64,000 nt of DNA from Oikopleura dioica (GCA_907165135.1 OU015568.1:5278501-5342500); one strand, 5' to 3'. Numbered from the stretch's first letter, positions 30,085 through 41,898 are shown. Program-made: numbers and translations. Notes: generated by a model from the letters alone, not told the origin.

Positions 30085-33000
30085 TCAAATAACAACAAAA
30101 TCAGATGAGAAATTCGAAATATGCTTCGCTCGCAGAAGTTTGATGGAGAAGTCTTCCTTGATTTCGAAAATTTGAATCACAAGTTCTGCTGTCTTATCAC
30201 TTGGGTCGTACACGCCACCGTTCGCTAGAAAATCACGACGTTCCCCATCATTGGCGAGTCGCAAAATTTGACCGTCCCATTGATTATCAACAAATCTAGT
30301 ATTCTCGCTTCTCGGATAAATAAGCGCGAAGGTATTGTCGCTAAGAAAACGAACCCAGGGTTTCACGATGGCAAAATAGCTTTGATATAGCCGAAAATCG
30401 GTATTTCTTAGAATTTGGGGGTTTGTCAGAGGATTTTTGATGACTGTGACGCCAGTATGAACTCCTTCTTGGCTCCATCCAGCGCCAGAATATTGGAGAC
30501 TAGGTAGCGTTTCATTTTATTCTTAAGGGGGTCGACGAGAATCGGGATTTCCGTGACCAAAAATGCGGGAAAACCGGATAAGATAGGGAAAATCTGAGTA
30601 TACTGGTGGATAGAAAAGGGTTGAAAAAATCAGGCGGCGAAAACAAGAAAAAATTTTCGCCAGAAAAAATCGGTCAAAAATCCCCTCAAAGTAGGGCCAT
30701 TTTCCCGAAAATGCACCAAAAATGGCCATTCTTTTTACATTTTTCATAATTTCACCCCCTAAATCTCATATCAAATGTTTTTAGACGGATTCGGGAGGAT
30801 CTGACAATTCCAAAAATATAAGTTTCATAGCCAGACTATGTGTACAAGAGAAATTACGATCACCCCTGAAAAATTCTCGTCGACCCCCCTTAAGGTGGTA
30901 GATATCAAGAATCCCCATTTTCTGTCAGACTTTTCTCCCAAAGTAAAAATAGAAACACCCTTATTTTACTTAAGAAACAAAATTTTGAGACCTTTCTTTA
31001 TTTCCTATAGAAGCCGAAATTACGAATTTCAAAAATATTTTTAGTAGTATTTTTCGTCAAAGATCGCTTATTTTTCGAAAATGGTCATTTTCTCCACAAT
31101 CGGAGGTGCTAGATTTGGATTGTAGCACCTCGAAAGCTCAGAGACTCTAAATTTTTTGCTTCCAGAGGAAAGAGATAATTGCCTGAAATAAATTTTGAGC
31201 AGAAAAAATATGGGGGTCACTATGGTAAAAATTTGAGAAAACACTGACAGCAAATACGATTCATGATATCTACCCCCTTAACTCTTACTCTTACGTCATA
31301 GTCCCTCCAATAATGAAGAGAGCATCTTTTACAGGAACAATCGCGTAGTCCTTGAAATAAATCTCAGTTGTTAACATTTGACCGTTATCATTGAAGCAGT
31401 TATCATTCGGCGATGAAAAGCGAATTTCCTTGATAACATGAGGCGAAAATTTGCAGTGCTCATCAAGCCCTGCTAGGCAAAGTCTGAAGACAGACAGCTC
31501 ATTGAGACAGTCGAAGGAGAAAGAAATTATTCCTTGTTGATTGCCATCCGAAATAGAAACGGCTCTGTTCATTGTTGGGTTCAAAGGAAAGAACATCCGC
31601 CAAAAGGTTGCTTCGATCTTGTTTCCTTGATATGGGTCCAAATGCCGATCAAAATTAGCAAAGTCAAAAGTCGAGTAAGCAGAAATATGAGTTGTTCTTG
31701 CCCTCCAAAAATCAATGTCGTAGCAATCGTACTGTTCTTCTGGGAGATTATTTGTCGAGAGAAAAACGACTTTATTTTTGTAAACTATAGGCGCGCCGAG
31801 TGCAGTCATGTTCATTTTGGTAACCCTTCCGTATTGAAATGGCGTGAGGAGAAATAACTCATTTTCGTAAAGAGAAAGTAATGCATCTTGAATTCTGAAA
31901 AGATGACCCGCACGGACAGGCTTTTCTTGGACCCAGGAAGATGGCGAAGAAGTGATTTCATGATTTATGATTTTTGATTGGTTGAAATTCAAAATTATGG
32001 TTTCTTTTTCCCCGATAATAGATAACGCTTGTCCTTGAAGGTTGCTTGATTCAACCCTGAAGTTCACAGTTTGAAGATCATTCACAACCAACAAGTTGAA
32101 ACTTCCATCTTGAAGGTCAATTACAGCTTCTATATCTTCTTCAAAAATTGCCTCTTTCTTTGTTTCTTTAATTTTGAGCCAGGGAAATTCGACTTTATCC
32201 ATGTAAGAAACTTCTTCTTGGTAATTTTTCCCGATTTTTACGAAATTACTTTCTGAAAAAGTGGCAAAACTGCCGTAGCTCAGATATCGCAAGTCGAAAT
32301 GAGAGGTGTTCTTTATTGAAAACTGACACTGAACCCTATTTTCGGCGTTGAAGTTATAGAGTGAGCCAACTTCGGTTGCCCAAACTTGGTTTTTGAATGA
32401 ATCTTGATTGAGACAACTTGTGGCGTTTTCGAGATAAATGCAGCTGAGGTCATTCGCGTTCATGATGCAAAAAAGATGCTCCCTTATACCAAGTTCCATG
32501 TATAGGGAAATTGGAGTGACCATGAATGCAACCACAGAAACGAGCAAAAATCTTGAATCGTCCGGATTCCACAGAAAAAGTATGAATTTCAGCAAGTAAA
32601 ACATAGATAACAGCGCAAGGACGACTGTAAATGAGGTTCCAAAAACTTGCAAAAGATCATTCTTCTTCACATCAAGTCCATACGTACAGTACGCTTCCTC
32701 CGCTACTGATTTTTGATAGAGAGAGTTCGACAAGATTGCCTCCTTGCTGATTTCATCCGTCAAAATAGAGAAATTTTTCTCGATCATGTAGTCTTGAAAG
32801 ATGTGAAAATCGCTCATCACTTCGTTTTCTTTGACGTTTCTTACGACGAAATTTGTAACTTTTAGTTTTTTGGCGAAGATAAACGAGCTTTTCAATCGAT
32901 GATAAATCTTTTCAATATCTTTATCACCGAAAAGCTGAGAAAAGCAAGAAACCGCCTGGTTGAAAGTATCAACGTCTTCAAAGTTCAAAACAGAATTCTG

Positions 33001-34815
33001 TTTTGGGTCTTGAATCATTTGATGAAGATCGGACTCCCGATTCTTCCTACGACTGTTTTCAATGATTTTTTGATAATTATCAAGGTAAGACTTCGTTTCC
33101 GCTTCGATGTGAAGTAATGCTTCAAAAAGGTTTGTCGCATATCTTTCTTTTTTGAAGGTCAAAAAATTGCCCATTGAACAGATCGAAATAAATCCATGAA
33201 TTTTAAATTCTTCCAAAATGCTTCCCGTGCTTTTGAAATCAGAAACATTGGTCTTTTCTTTCCAATGCTCCAAAAAGATAAAAGGAGACTTTTTCCAGTG
33301 AGGTTGAAACCGATAAATTTCCTGATCATTGAGTGTTTTGTCGGAGCATGGGTCCCAATTTTTCTTCCAACAATAACCTCTGTACTTTTCGATCGGGCTG
33401 AAGCCATTATAAAATTCAAGGGAGCCATTGTTTTTCTTCATTCGCCAACGATTCTCATACGTTTCTTTGATTAGAGAGCTAGAATTGTCGGAAGAACTTG
33501 TTTGATTTGTCAGAAGAATTTTCGCAGCGTTTGATTCAAAGCATACAATAAACGATGGTTCGAACTTGATGAGAAAAAGAGGGGTCATTTTGACGAGGGT
33601 TAGCAAAATGACTCCAACTGTAAATCGCAAGTACATTCGAATAGTTCTCAAGAGCGCGGTAAGAAGCTGTTTCAGATATTGAAGTATTGAGAGAGGGTAG
33701 ATTTTAGGCGATTCTGTCGATTTTTCGCTTATTTTTTCTAGTTCAGAGGAAATCAAGGGCTTCTCGAGTCCATACGATAGAATGCTTGTTATTCGGTGCA
33801 TCTCAAAATCTCCTCCGACAACGATTTCTCCAACCACATTCGCGAGAACAGGAACAACTGGACAGATAACAAACAAAAAAGCCCCTCCGATGAAGTGATC
33901 GTTGTTGAGATATTTCCTCGTTTCCAGCCATCGTCTGTCGTAAAACATCAGCGAAGACACGAGGAATAGCATTCCAGCATTTTCAATAATGCCGAATAAG
34001 GAATTAAGCCCGATGACCGTAAAACTCGACAACGATTTCATCTTTTTCGTTTCCATAAAGAATGGGATGATGGTCGCGCAGCTGGTGGTCAAATAATTCA
34101 AAATAAAAATGGCATCGATGAGCTGAAAATAAGCTCTTGGCGAAATTTGAAAAAGGCGGTCATCATAATCGAATTCCCCGATTGATGGATATGCAATTGA
34201 TAAGAGAATTCTAGCGATCTGAAAAGTCATTTGAATGCTGGTTTCTGTTGACATGATGATCTTCTTGAGCTCATGTTGTCTTCGATCATATTTGATGAAC
34301 TTTTTGACGGTTTTCTGATCTTCTTCCGAGAGTCGTTCAAATGTGCTGTTTTTCTCGACAATTTTCGCCAATGGTCCTCGATATTTATGGAGTTTTATCA
34401 AGTTCATTACTTCAAAAACAGGAATAATGATCGAAATAATTGGCAAAACTGCCCAAATCTGAGAATAAGAAAGGTAGTTTTCAAGGAAATAAAACGAGTT
34501 CTTGTTGAGAATCAGATACAATATTGGATTCAAGAGAATATTCAGCAGCATCGCGAAGGAAATCGCTAATAAGGGCTTTCCGAATAAAATATTCTTTATT
34601 GAATATCAGCAAAAAGCCCTGTCTTTCAAAGCAGGAGCAGAAAAATCATCATGAATCAAATAAAAACTCATCACAATATCCGTCACCAAATCCAAACTCA
34701 CCATAATTATCGACCCGATCAAAACAATCATCCTTACAGCAGCGTTGACCTGAATCGTTACTGACCATTTTCCGGTTCTGAGTAAGTTTTCTCTCTCTCT
34801 GTCGACCGGAAGCAT
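30085..34815 (-). CDS. Large multipass membrane protein, 1297 residues, 3 exons
   Basis: Exons: 34618-34815, 31295-34575 and 30085-30499, with phases agreeing. The 5' intron (34576-34617) reads GC-AG. The N-terminal region has several helices (RMIVLIGSIIMVSLDLVTDI, WAVLPIISIIIPVFEVMNLI, then ETSIQMTFQIARILLSIAYP) and a layout reminiscent of XK-related proteins; this is weak evidence. Two further hydrophobic clusters lie near residues 390 (FTVGVILLTLVKMTPLFLI) and 730-800 (FTVVLALLSMFYLLKFILFL and SVVAFMVTPISLYMELGI). The large loops are rich in Asn and charged residues. The C-terminal 500 residues look extracellular or lumenal, with a GGTM...SGAGWSQEG segment across the last junction. No enzymatic motif is seen. 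The 795-bp last intron holds two TTAA elements back to back. The central exon of 3.3 kb is entirely open with no frameshift. Confidence 0.8.
30523..30893. mobile_element. TTAA-flanked element, 371 bp, joined to its neighbour
   Basis: The ends TTAAGGGGGTCGACGAGAAT and ATTCTCGTCGACCCCCCTTAA are inverted. It is non-coding and lies in the last intron of the 1297-residue protein gene. Its right TTAA is also the left TTAA of the next element. Confidence 0.85.
30890..31281. mobile_element. TTAA-flanked element, 392 bp, same family as 23523-23802
   Basis: The ends TTAAGGTGGTAGATATCAAG and TGATATCTACCCCCTTAA are inverted. Internal words (CATTTTCTGTCAGACTTTTC, and GAGAAAACACTGACAGCAAA near the right end) are shared with the copy in the transporter intron. 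It differs from that copy by an extra segment of about 110 bp. It lies immediately after the donor of the last intron of the 1297-residue protein gene. Confidence 0.85.
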
Positions 34816-34964
34816 CTTGTTCTGAGTGAGAAAATCGAGGTGGCTGGAAAGATTTTGAGAAGAAGAATCGGTGAAAATGACATTTTGCCGGACATTTATG
34901 AGACAGAAGTTCTGACAGCTTCATTATTCTTATTCAAGACATGCTTTCTTTAAGGTTAACGAAG

Positions 34965-36226
34965 TTTTCCTGCCCACTTCCGCCTTATAGACCCCCAAAC
35001 ACTGAACCTTTTTAGAATCAGCAGAAAATTTAAAGTACTTTCATGGTTTGAAATTCGAAAAACTCCACTTCCGGTCGATTCTAGAGCCGGAAGTTGACGA
35101 AATTTGTGAGTGAAGGTAAAGAGTGACGTATCAGTTAAAACTGAAAAAAAATCATCAATTTATGCCTTTTTCATAATTTTTCCGGTCGCTTTGACCTCAT
35201 TTAGTACTGTTTCTTCTGATATACTGATTACAGTTAATTATGGAATTTTTGGACATTTTTTGTCCCAAGATTTTCGCAAAAAAGTCCAAAAATTTGATAC
35301 ACGCGGCCAAAAAAAATGTCCCATCCAAATCGCTTAAAAAATTTTTTTTGAGGAAAATCTCCATCATTCTTTGTTTAATCCTTCTTCTAAAGACAAAAAA
35401 TGTTTTAGGGGTACGAGATCAACCTTCAATCTTATCTTTCTCAAAGAAAAAGTAAGATTTTTAATATGAAAAAACTTCATATCTGGCAAAAAAAAACAGA
35501 AAATTTAAAAATTAGGCGCAGAAAATGTCCAAAAATTTGATACGGGCACTTTTGAAAAGTGTCCCAAGAAAACCCCTTAAGGGGGTAGAAACAGCTTTTT
35601 TCCAAAAAAGCCGATTTTTGACCGGCGCTACAGAGAAGAGAATCTTATATTTTCAAATTTTCTCTTCAGGTTTAGATAGATACATCTTAGATCTAGGAGC
35701 ATCTCTATCGAAAGTTTCTTTTAGTCATCAAATTTTTGAGTAATCGGGCTTAAAAGCAACTCATCTCGCCGAAATTCGTTATTTTCGCCAATTTTCAAGC
35801 ACGAATATCTCGAGTCACCTGATAGTTAAACAAATTTCAATCACATTTTTGTGAAGCTTAACCCCTTTTCTAGGAGCATTTATACGGAAATTCCGTTAGC
35901 ATAAATAAATCTTATGTTTTCTTTTATGTAGCTACAGTTCAAAATCGAGAAAGCTGTTTCTACCCCCTTAAAATAGCAAAAATGTCCAAAAATTTGATGT
36001 CCAAAAATTCCATAAAAAACTGTATAGGATAACGCAAAATCTTCTGAGAATCAATTTGATAGGTCACACTTAACCTTAACTCCTAAATTTCGCTTATTTC
36101 CGACTCAAGAATTGACCGGAAACGGAGTTTTCTAGAGTTTTTACCCATCAAAATTCTTAAAATTTCCAGCTGATTTTAAAAAGGTATGGTGTACGGTGGT
36201 CTAAAAGGCGGAAGTAGGCTGGAAAC
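34965..36226. mobile_element. Large foldback element with a nested TTAA element
   Basis: CCCACTTCCGCCTTATAGAC on the left is mirrored, imperfectly, by GGTCTAAAAGGCGGAAGTAG on the right. The inverted arms extend about 150 bp or more (for example CCACTTCCGGTCGATTCTAG versus the GACCGGAAAC... segment near 36115). An inner pair of repeats (GTCCAAAAATTTGAT) flanks the nested element at 35577-35971. It occupies the space between the 1297-residue protein gene and creatine kinase. Confidence 0.65.
35577..35971. mobile_element. TTAA-flanked element, 395 bp, nested
   Basis: The ends TTAAGGGGGTAGAAACAGCT and AGCTGTTTCTACCCCCTTAA are perfect inverted repeats for about 20 bp. It is non-coding and inserted inside the larger foldback element. 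Confidence 0.85.
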
Positions 36227-36962
36227 CGTAAAAAACACGTCTGAAGTCACCTAATTTTATTATCCTGGGGCGGGTGAACAAGAAGAATAAAAAGAGTGAA
36301 GTTTGATCGTCAGTTTTCGTGAATAAATAAAATACTGAAAAATTTTTCGTTTTCGATTCTTATGGTTTTCATTATTTTTTTGCAGAAAATCTGGCATTGA
36401 TCGTGTTAATTCGCCTAATGCTGAACTATAATTTCTCCTTTCACTCTCCCTCTACGCCTATGTTACAGCACAGTACAGTTGCCGTAATACAGTACATTTT
36501 GAATGTGAAAATCTTCCGGGCGAGGTCAATGTTTTCGAAATCAAAGTCAACTTCTCAGATTCACTCAGACTCTCAAGGAGCTAGAGGTAAGATGTTTTCA
36601 TTAATTATTTATTCATGTTTTTGGTAGAAAGAGATTTTCGGGTCGTCTCTAGAATAGGGCTTGTTTGTGATGATTTTCGCGGAAAAAATTTAGTTGCGTT
36701 TTGAACAAGTTAAGAACAGTACGAAAAGTGAGTTATTCCGATTTTTGATTAAATTCTAGTGATAATTCAAAATTCTTGAGTTTTACGTAAAAAGGGTTAT
36801 CCAACGCCTTTGAATGCGGAACTTTGAATGAGCGCCTTTGTATTGCAGTAAATAGGCCTCTTCTTACTGTGTTCCAGTTTCATTTTTTTCTTCTTTCGCT
36901 GAGCGAATTTCGCGAACCGCCAAAAACTTAGATCCCGATCTCCCCGCGCATTTTTTTTCGCA

Positions 36963-36969
36963 TATAAAA
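36963..36969 (+). promoter_or_regulatory. TATA box of the creatine kinase gene
   Basis: TATAAAA lies 129 bp upstream of the creatine kinase start codon. GC-richer DNA follows, suitable for a 5' untranslated region. The stretch 36240-36960 shows no other supported feature. Confidence 0.6.
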
Positions 36970-37091
36970 GTTCGCCCGAGCGACGATTTTCCGTCACTCC
37001 CGTTTCAGAGATTTTCCGCGAAAGAGACCTCTCTTTTTTCTGAATATTTTTCGTTTTTGAAATCAACAAGGAATAACCAAGCCACTCTAGA

Positions 37092-38987
37092 ATGGTCATC
37101 GCTTCCCAGATCGGTCGAATTGCTGCCGGCTCTGCCGCCGCCGCCGGTACCTTCGTCATGGCTAACAAGGCCAAGGCTGAGGAGCCCGTCGCCGCTCTTG
37201 ATAGCTACCCACCAAATGGCCTTTCTGCTGGTGTTAAGACTCTCCCTGCCTGGATCCAGAAAGGCTGTGGAAGCACGTAAGTACTTTTAAAAACATATAT
37301 TATTCCAAAAAAATAAAGTGTAGGTCAAAATTTATTTCGCAATTAAAAAAGTAAGACCTTTAGCTAAAATAAAGTTTTTTGTGGATATCAAATTTCGGGC
37401 GTAGATACCCTTAAAAATATCTTTTTCTTTTCCGTTGAAAAACGGCATCCGAATTGCGCGCGCGATCTAAATCATGTTTTCAGCGAGTACATCTGCCCGG
37501 AGCGCGGGGCCACCTTCTCTGCTGACAACCCACCCGCTAAGCTTCCTGATCTCTCTCACGTATGTACAGATCTCTTACAGTATCAGCGCTTGAATAAGCG
37601 AACGTTTCAATGGTACTTTTGTTCAATCGCATTTCTAGCACAATTCTTTCTTCGCCGAAACTATGCGAGCCAACCCCAAGCTTTGGGACGAGCTCAAGAA
37701 CAAGACCACTTCCCTTGGTGTCAAGTTCTCCCACTGCATCAAGACCGGTGTTGACAACAAGGGTCACCCCATGATCAAGACCGTCGGAGCCGTTGCTGGT
37801 GATGAGGAATCTTACAAGCTTTTCGCCGTAAGCCTCCGCCCCTCATTATTCTTCTTATCTCTCAATCTAGCCCTTCTTCGACCCCGTCATCAGCGCCCGC
37901 CACAACGGCTACGCTGCCGACGCCGTCCACCCCACCGACTTGGACGTCCGAAAGCTCTCCAAGACTCCCGTCGATCCCACTGGCAAGTACGTCCTCACTT
38001 CTCGATGCCGAACTGGCCGATCTGTCCGAGGCACTCGACTTCCTCCCTGCACTACCTTCCAGGAGCGACGAGAAGTCGAGCGAGTCGTCGTCAAGTCTCT
38101 TCTTTCTATGACTGGCGATCTTGCTGGTGACTACTTCCCCCTTGCTGGTTCTCGATCCTACGCTCCCAAGCCAAACGGTAAAGCTTTCAAACAGATCACT
38201 TTCTCAAAAAATATCTAGGCATGACCCACGAGAAGGAAGAAGCCCTCCGATCCGCTGGAAACCTCTTCCAGGAGCCCGACTCCACCCTCCTCCTCTCTTC
38301 CGGCTGCGGCCGACACTGGCCTGATGCCCGAGGTATCTTCCACAACAACGACCAGAACCTCTTCGTCTGGGTCAACGAAGAAGATCAGATGCGAATCGTC
38401 TCCATGGAGAAGGGCGACAACGTCAAGCGAATCATCGAGCGATTCGCCAAGGCCACCACTGAGATTCAGAAGTGCTTGAAGAACGAGGGCTACGACTTCA
38501 TGCACTCCGAGCATTTGGGATGGATCCTTACTTGCCCATCCAACCTTGGAACTGGTCTCCGAGCCGGCGCCATGGTCAAGGTCCCACACTTCTCTTCCCG
38601 ACCTGATTTCAAGAAGGTTCTCGGCCGAATGGGTCTCCAGGTAAAACTCAACAAAAACGAAGCCATCACTAACCTCTCTTTTCAAGGCCCGAGGTACCGC
38701 TGGTGTCGACTCCGCCTCCACTGGCGGCACCTGGGACATCTCCAACGCTGATCGACTTGGCAAGTCCGAAATCGAGCTCGTCAACATCTTCATCGAAGGT
38801 GTCTCCCAGATCATCCGATGGGAACAGGCCCTCGAGCAGGGACAGAACATCGACGCTGAAGTCGCTGCTATCGGTCTCCCCAAGACTGTCACCATTGAGG
38901 TAAGAAATCAACGACGATTTTTAAACCATAACTCACAACAAAATTCAGGTTCCATTCTCTTCCACCCGAGGCATGAAGCTCGACTAA
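37092..38987 (+). CDS. CKMT: Mitochondrial creatine kinase, 7 exons
   Basis: Exons: 37092-37276, 37484-37559, 37639-37827, 37871-38177, 38219-38640, 38687-38899 and 38949-38987; 476 residues with all phases agreeing. It transfers phosphate between ATP and creatine. The N-terminus (MVIASQIGRIAAGSAAAAGT) is Ala-rich with basic residues, as in mitochondrial targeting peptides of this family. GVDNKGHPMIKTVGAVAGDE, the RTGRSVRG phosphate-binding Arg region, WVNEEDQMRIVSMEKG and the CPSNLGTGLRAG catalytic-Cys motif (about residue 357) are intact. The protein is longer than the usual ~420 residues because of extra N-terminal sequence before the first conserved block. Arg codons are mostly CGA, and C-ending codons dominate, unlike neighbouring genes, which suggests strong expression. 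A TATA box lies upstream and AATAAA at 39131 downstream. Octamers in the intermembrane space are the norm for this family. Confidence 0.95.
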
Positions 38988-39130
38988 ATGTTTCCTGTCT
39001 CGACCAAATCGACGCTTCCTGCTCGCTGGACCCGAGCAAGAATGCCGTCACTTTTTACCATCAAACTGTACTAACAAACAAAAACATCAAGTTGTGAAAG
39101 TTCAAAACCATCTCAAGTTGTTTATTCGCG

Positions 39131-39136
39131 AATAAA
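39131..39136 (+). terminator. Poly(A) signal of creatine kinase
   Basis: AATAAA lies 144 bp after the creatine kinase stop codon. The convergent gene on the other strand stops at 39201, so the two 3' ends are adjacent. Confidence 0.6.
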
Positions 39137-39200
39137 ACACTTTTCTTTATACCATTTTCTGTTTATTTTATTTCAATATTTCTAGCAGTTTTGTTCGAAA

Positions 39201-39786
39201 TCAAAGCTCAGTTTTTTTCTTCTTGGGAGGAAGCTTGTAGATGTACTTGATGTAAGGGCTTTGTTTTTCTTCTTCAGTGAGCTTTTGGTGTTCCGAGTCT
39301 TTGTGCATGAATCCTCTTTGTCGGAGCTCTCTTCTTAGTTGCTAAAGCAAAATGAGTCATTTTTCTTTAATGATGGCTTACATAGAGGTTCCAGTTAGTG
39401 ATTTGGAGATCTTCTTTTACTACTCCTTTTCGATTATGGAATTTGATGTAGAGTTCTTTGCAAGGATGAAGATGTTTGAAGCTGAAATTATGCCAGAGGT
39501 TGACTTCATTTTTTGAGAAATCTTTGATCTTAAAGTTCAAATAAGGGGATACCTCCAAAAAAACACTTACCCATGAGTTCGCTGTTGGGCTCCCCTCGAT
39601 CCATCCTCCCGCAATTCTGGCATACTCCGGCAAATTATTCAAGTCATGTTTTCGTCGATGAACAATGGTCTCAACTCGTACCGACTTCACTCCATATTTT
39701 TCCCACCATTCTTCATTCGTTAGTTCTCCGTTGTCAGCCCTGGCAGAAACGCCAAGAAAAAGCAAGGATAAAGCTTTCAGGCGCAT
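39201..39786 (-). CDS. Small secreted protein, 3 exons, unknown family
   Basis: Exons: 39571-39786, 39382-39528 and 39201-39341 (167 residues). Introns of 42 and 40 bp are in phase 0; the first is a multiple of three, so retention would keep the frame. The N-terminus MRLKALSLLFLGVSARA is a clear signal peptide. The mature part has NEEWWEKYGVKSVRVETIVH, GGWIEGSPTANSW, a single Cys in HLHPCKELYIKFHNRKG, and a basic C-terminus (YKLPPKKKKTEL). No family is recognised. The compact sequence with many aromatic residues suggests a folded extracellular domain or an ER-resident protein; the final residues do not form a KDEL-type signal. It converges on creatine kinase with about 210 bp between the stop codons. 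Confidence 0.8.
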
Positions 39787-40661
39787 CGTTTTTTGTTTTG
39801 AGAAGATGAGAGATTTAGAATTTTTGTTGGAAAACTGAAGATCCGGGTTGCTGAGTTAGGTCTTACGTGGCTTTTTTAAAGATGAAAAGAATGTAGAAGA
39901 GTCAGGGTTTCATCAGATTTTCCGAATAACAAGAATCTTCCAAAGTTACCAAGCAACCTTACTTCAGGACGTTTTTGCAACCTTGGTAGAAGTAGACAAT
40001 AATGTTTGGAGAATCCATCTGAAATCAATTTCACAGCTCAGCGGAGTGACAATGTGGAAATTATTGTTGGACATAATTAATTGAATCTAACATTGATTCA
40101 GTGAATGTTGATCTTGCCACTTGCCGATTATCTTCCTCCTTTTGAATTATTCATTTTTGATTAAAAAAACTAGGTCTCCATTTCTCGAAATGAAGGTTGC
40201 TAAAAATTGCTTGACTAAAGAAATGAAAAATTGTTTTCTTCAAAAATCATTGGCCATCTTTTTATTGACCATCTTTGGCCTGTCCTTTAAAATTCTGCCG
40301 TCAAACTTGGTCTTTGAGAAAAATAAGCGTTCAAATCGACAAAGACGAAAGTAATTCTTTTGACTTATTTTCCTCAAAAATAGGTGAGCCAGGATCATTT
40401 GTTCTGCTACTTTATGACAGTGACTCTCATTCTGTCAAATTAAATTTGGATCATTCCAAATTGAAGGTCGCTCGGGTACTTTTTTACACGTAACCGAGAG
40501 GAAACGGCGATGCGCGTCGATTTAAAAATTCATCCTCTAGCACGGTCAGTGGTTATTAATGCTGCGCTCTTTTCTTCTTCACTTTTGATTCGAATCAAAT
40601 ATAGTTGTACCTACTTCAAACTTTAGATTTCGACAATCTCGTTTTTCATAAAAGAGAAAAA

Positions 40662-41044
40662 ATGTCGCATTCATACAGAGAATTTAGCGCAAACTTGTTG
40701 ATTTTCCTTTTTCGTGGTGCTTTTTCGGAAATCTGCGGTAGAAGATCAAAGGCGTTGAGTAACTACTGCCGAAGCAATTTGTGTCATCAAGTAAGTACTC
40801 TTCTTTGGTCCAAGATGTTCAAGATTGATTCTAGTGCAAATACATCGTCGCTTCAAAGCAAAGCTCCAGCCCGTATACAAGACCTTGTATGGAGTTATTG
40901 AATCAAAAGTGCTGCTGTAGTTTGTACATGGGATTCAACGGTCTTCATGGGTCGGTTCAGTGCGTCGATAAAAGGACGATTTTAGAAAGGAAGGACAGCA
41001 AACTTATCGAGATTTTTATGAAATCAACGAGGAAAATAATATGA
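40662..41044 (+). CDS. Small Cys-rich secreted protein, 2 exons
   Basis: Exons 40662-40790 and 40835-41044 are joined in phase 0 by a 44-bp GT-AG intron (112 residues). The N-terminus has a hydrophobic stretch (ANLLIFLFRGAFS) usable as a signal peptide. The mature chain has about nine cysteines: ICG, NYCRSNLCHQCKYIV, RPCMELLNQKCCCSL and VQCVDK. A basic C-terminus follows (FMKSTRKII). The spacing C-x4-C-x2-C ... CCC ... C does not match a family I can name. It could be a peptide ligand, a defence peptide or a matrix component. The upstream stretch 39787-40661 shows no other gene. Confidence 0.65.
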
Positions 41045-41089
41045 CTCATACAGTATGATTCATACTAAATCACCCATATGACCATATAG

Positions 41090-41103
41090 CCCTAACCCTA
41101 ACC
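41090..41103. repeat. Interstitial telomere-like repeat
   Basis: CCCTAACCCTAACC is two and a third copies of the metazoan telomere unit. A similar degenerate run, TTAGGGTTAAGGGTTAGGGT, lies at 47051-47070. Both lie in intergenic DNA close to inverted-repeat elements. Confidence 0.6.
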
Positions 41104-41146
41104 AGAACTTTAACACCTTATCAAGGGGGACCCCCTTAGTCTAGTA

Positions 41147-41642
41147 CAGGGCTGGATATTTTGAAATCAGCAAAAATTTCAAATCAATTTTTGTGTGAAA
41201 TCTCATTTCTATCTCAAAATTTTGCACCATCTCAACAAATCTCAAATTTCAATATTATTGCAACTCCCTCGTCATAATTTTTTCCATTCTTGAGATTGCT
41301 GAGATCTCGAGATCTCAAATCTCAAAATTTTGCAAACCGCGCAACGGCCGCGGACAAACGTCGCGGGCTTAGAGCAAGATTTGTGATTGGTTCAGATGGA
41401 CCTGAAATGCTTGAGATCTCAGAATTTCAAATTTCATTTCATTGCAACGCGCGTATCCAACTCACGCAGTTTTCTGAGATAATTGAGATCTCAGCATTTC
41501 AAATATCATTTTTTTGCAAAATCGAAAATTGAGATCTCAGACAGAAAATTTTCTGAGATTGCATTTTTGAAATGGATGAGATGATGATTCATGTTTTTTT
41601 CGGGGTTTGAGATTTTTGTTGATTTCAAAATATCCAGCCCTG
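41147..41642. mobile_element. hAT-like non-autonomous element, 496 bp
   Basis: Terminal inverted repeats begin CAGGGCTGGATATTTTGAAA and end with the inverse. The 8-bp flank GTCTAGTA is present on both sides (41139-41146 and 41643-41650), a perfect hAT-type target duplication. The interior carries several GAGATCTCA palindromes and TTTCAAAT-type words. It is non-coding. Confidence 0.9.
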
Positions 41643-41898
41643 GTCTAGTAGCAGTAAGATTCCATCAAATCCGGTTTTCCGATGCGAAGCCCTTAATTTT
41701 CTCTCTACTCGTTGATGTAACTGATGTCCAATGCTGACGAAATATGTCAAACTGCTAAATATTAAGAAGCTTCTACTTTCTTTCAAAGATATAAAAGGCT
41801 GTCATGAAGTTTTCTTATAAATAATCAACCGGCAGTCTGCTATCCTAAACAGCCCCACTTATCCAGATCAGAATCTTCCAAGAATCAAACAATCTGAC

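Noticed and set aside
38215-38895. 226-codon minus-strand frame
   Set aside because: It is antisense to creatine kinase exons 5-6; strong C/G-ending codon bias on the plus strand opens the opposite frame.
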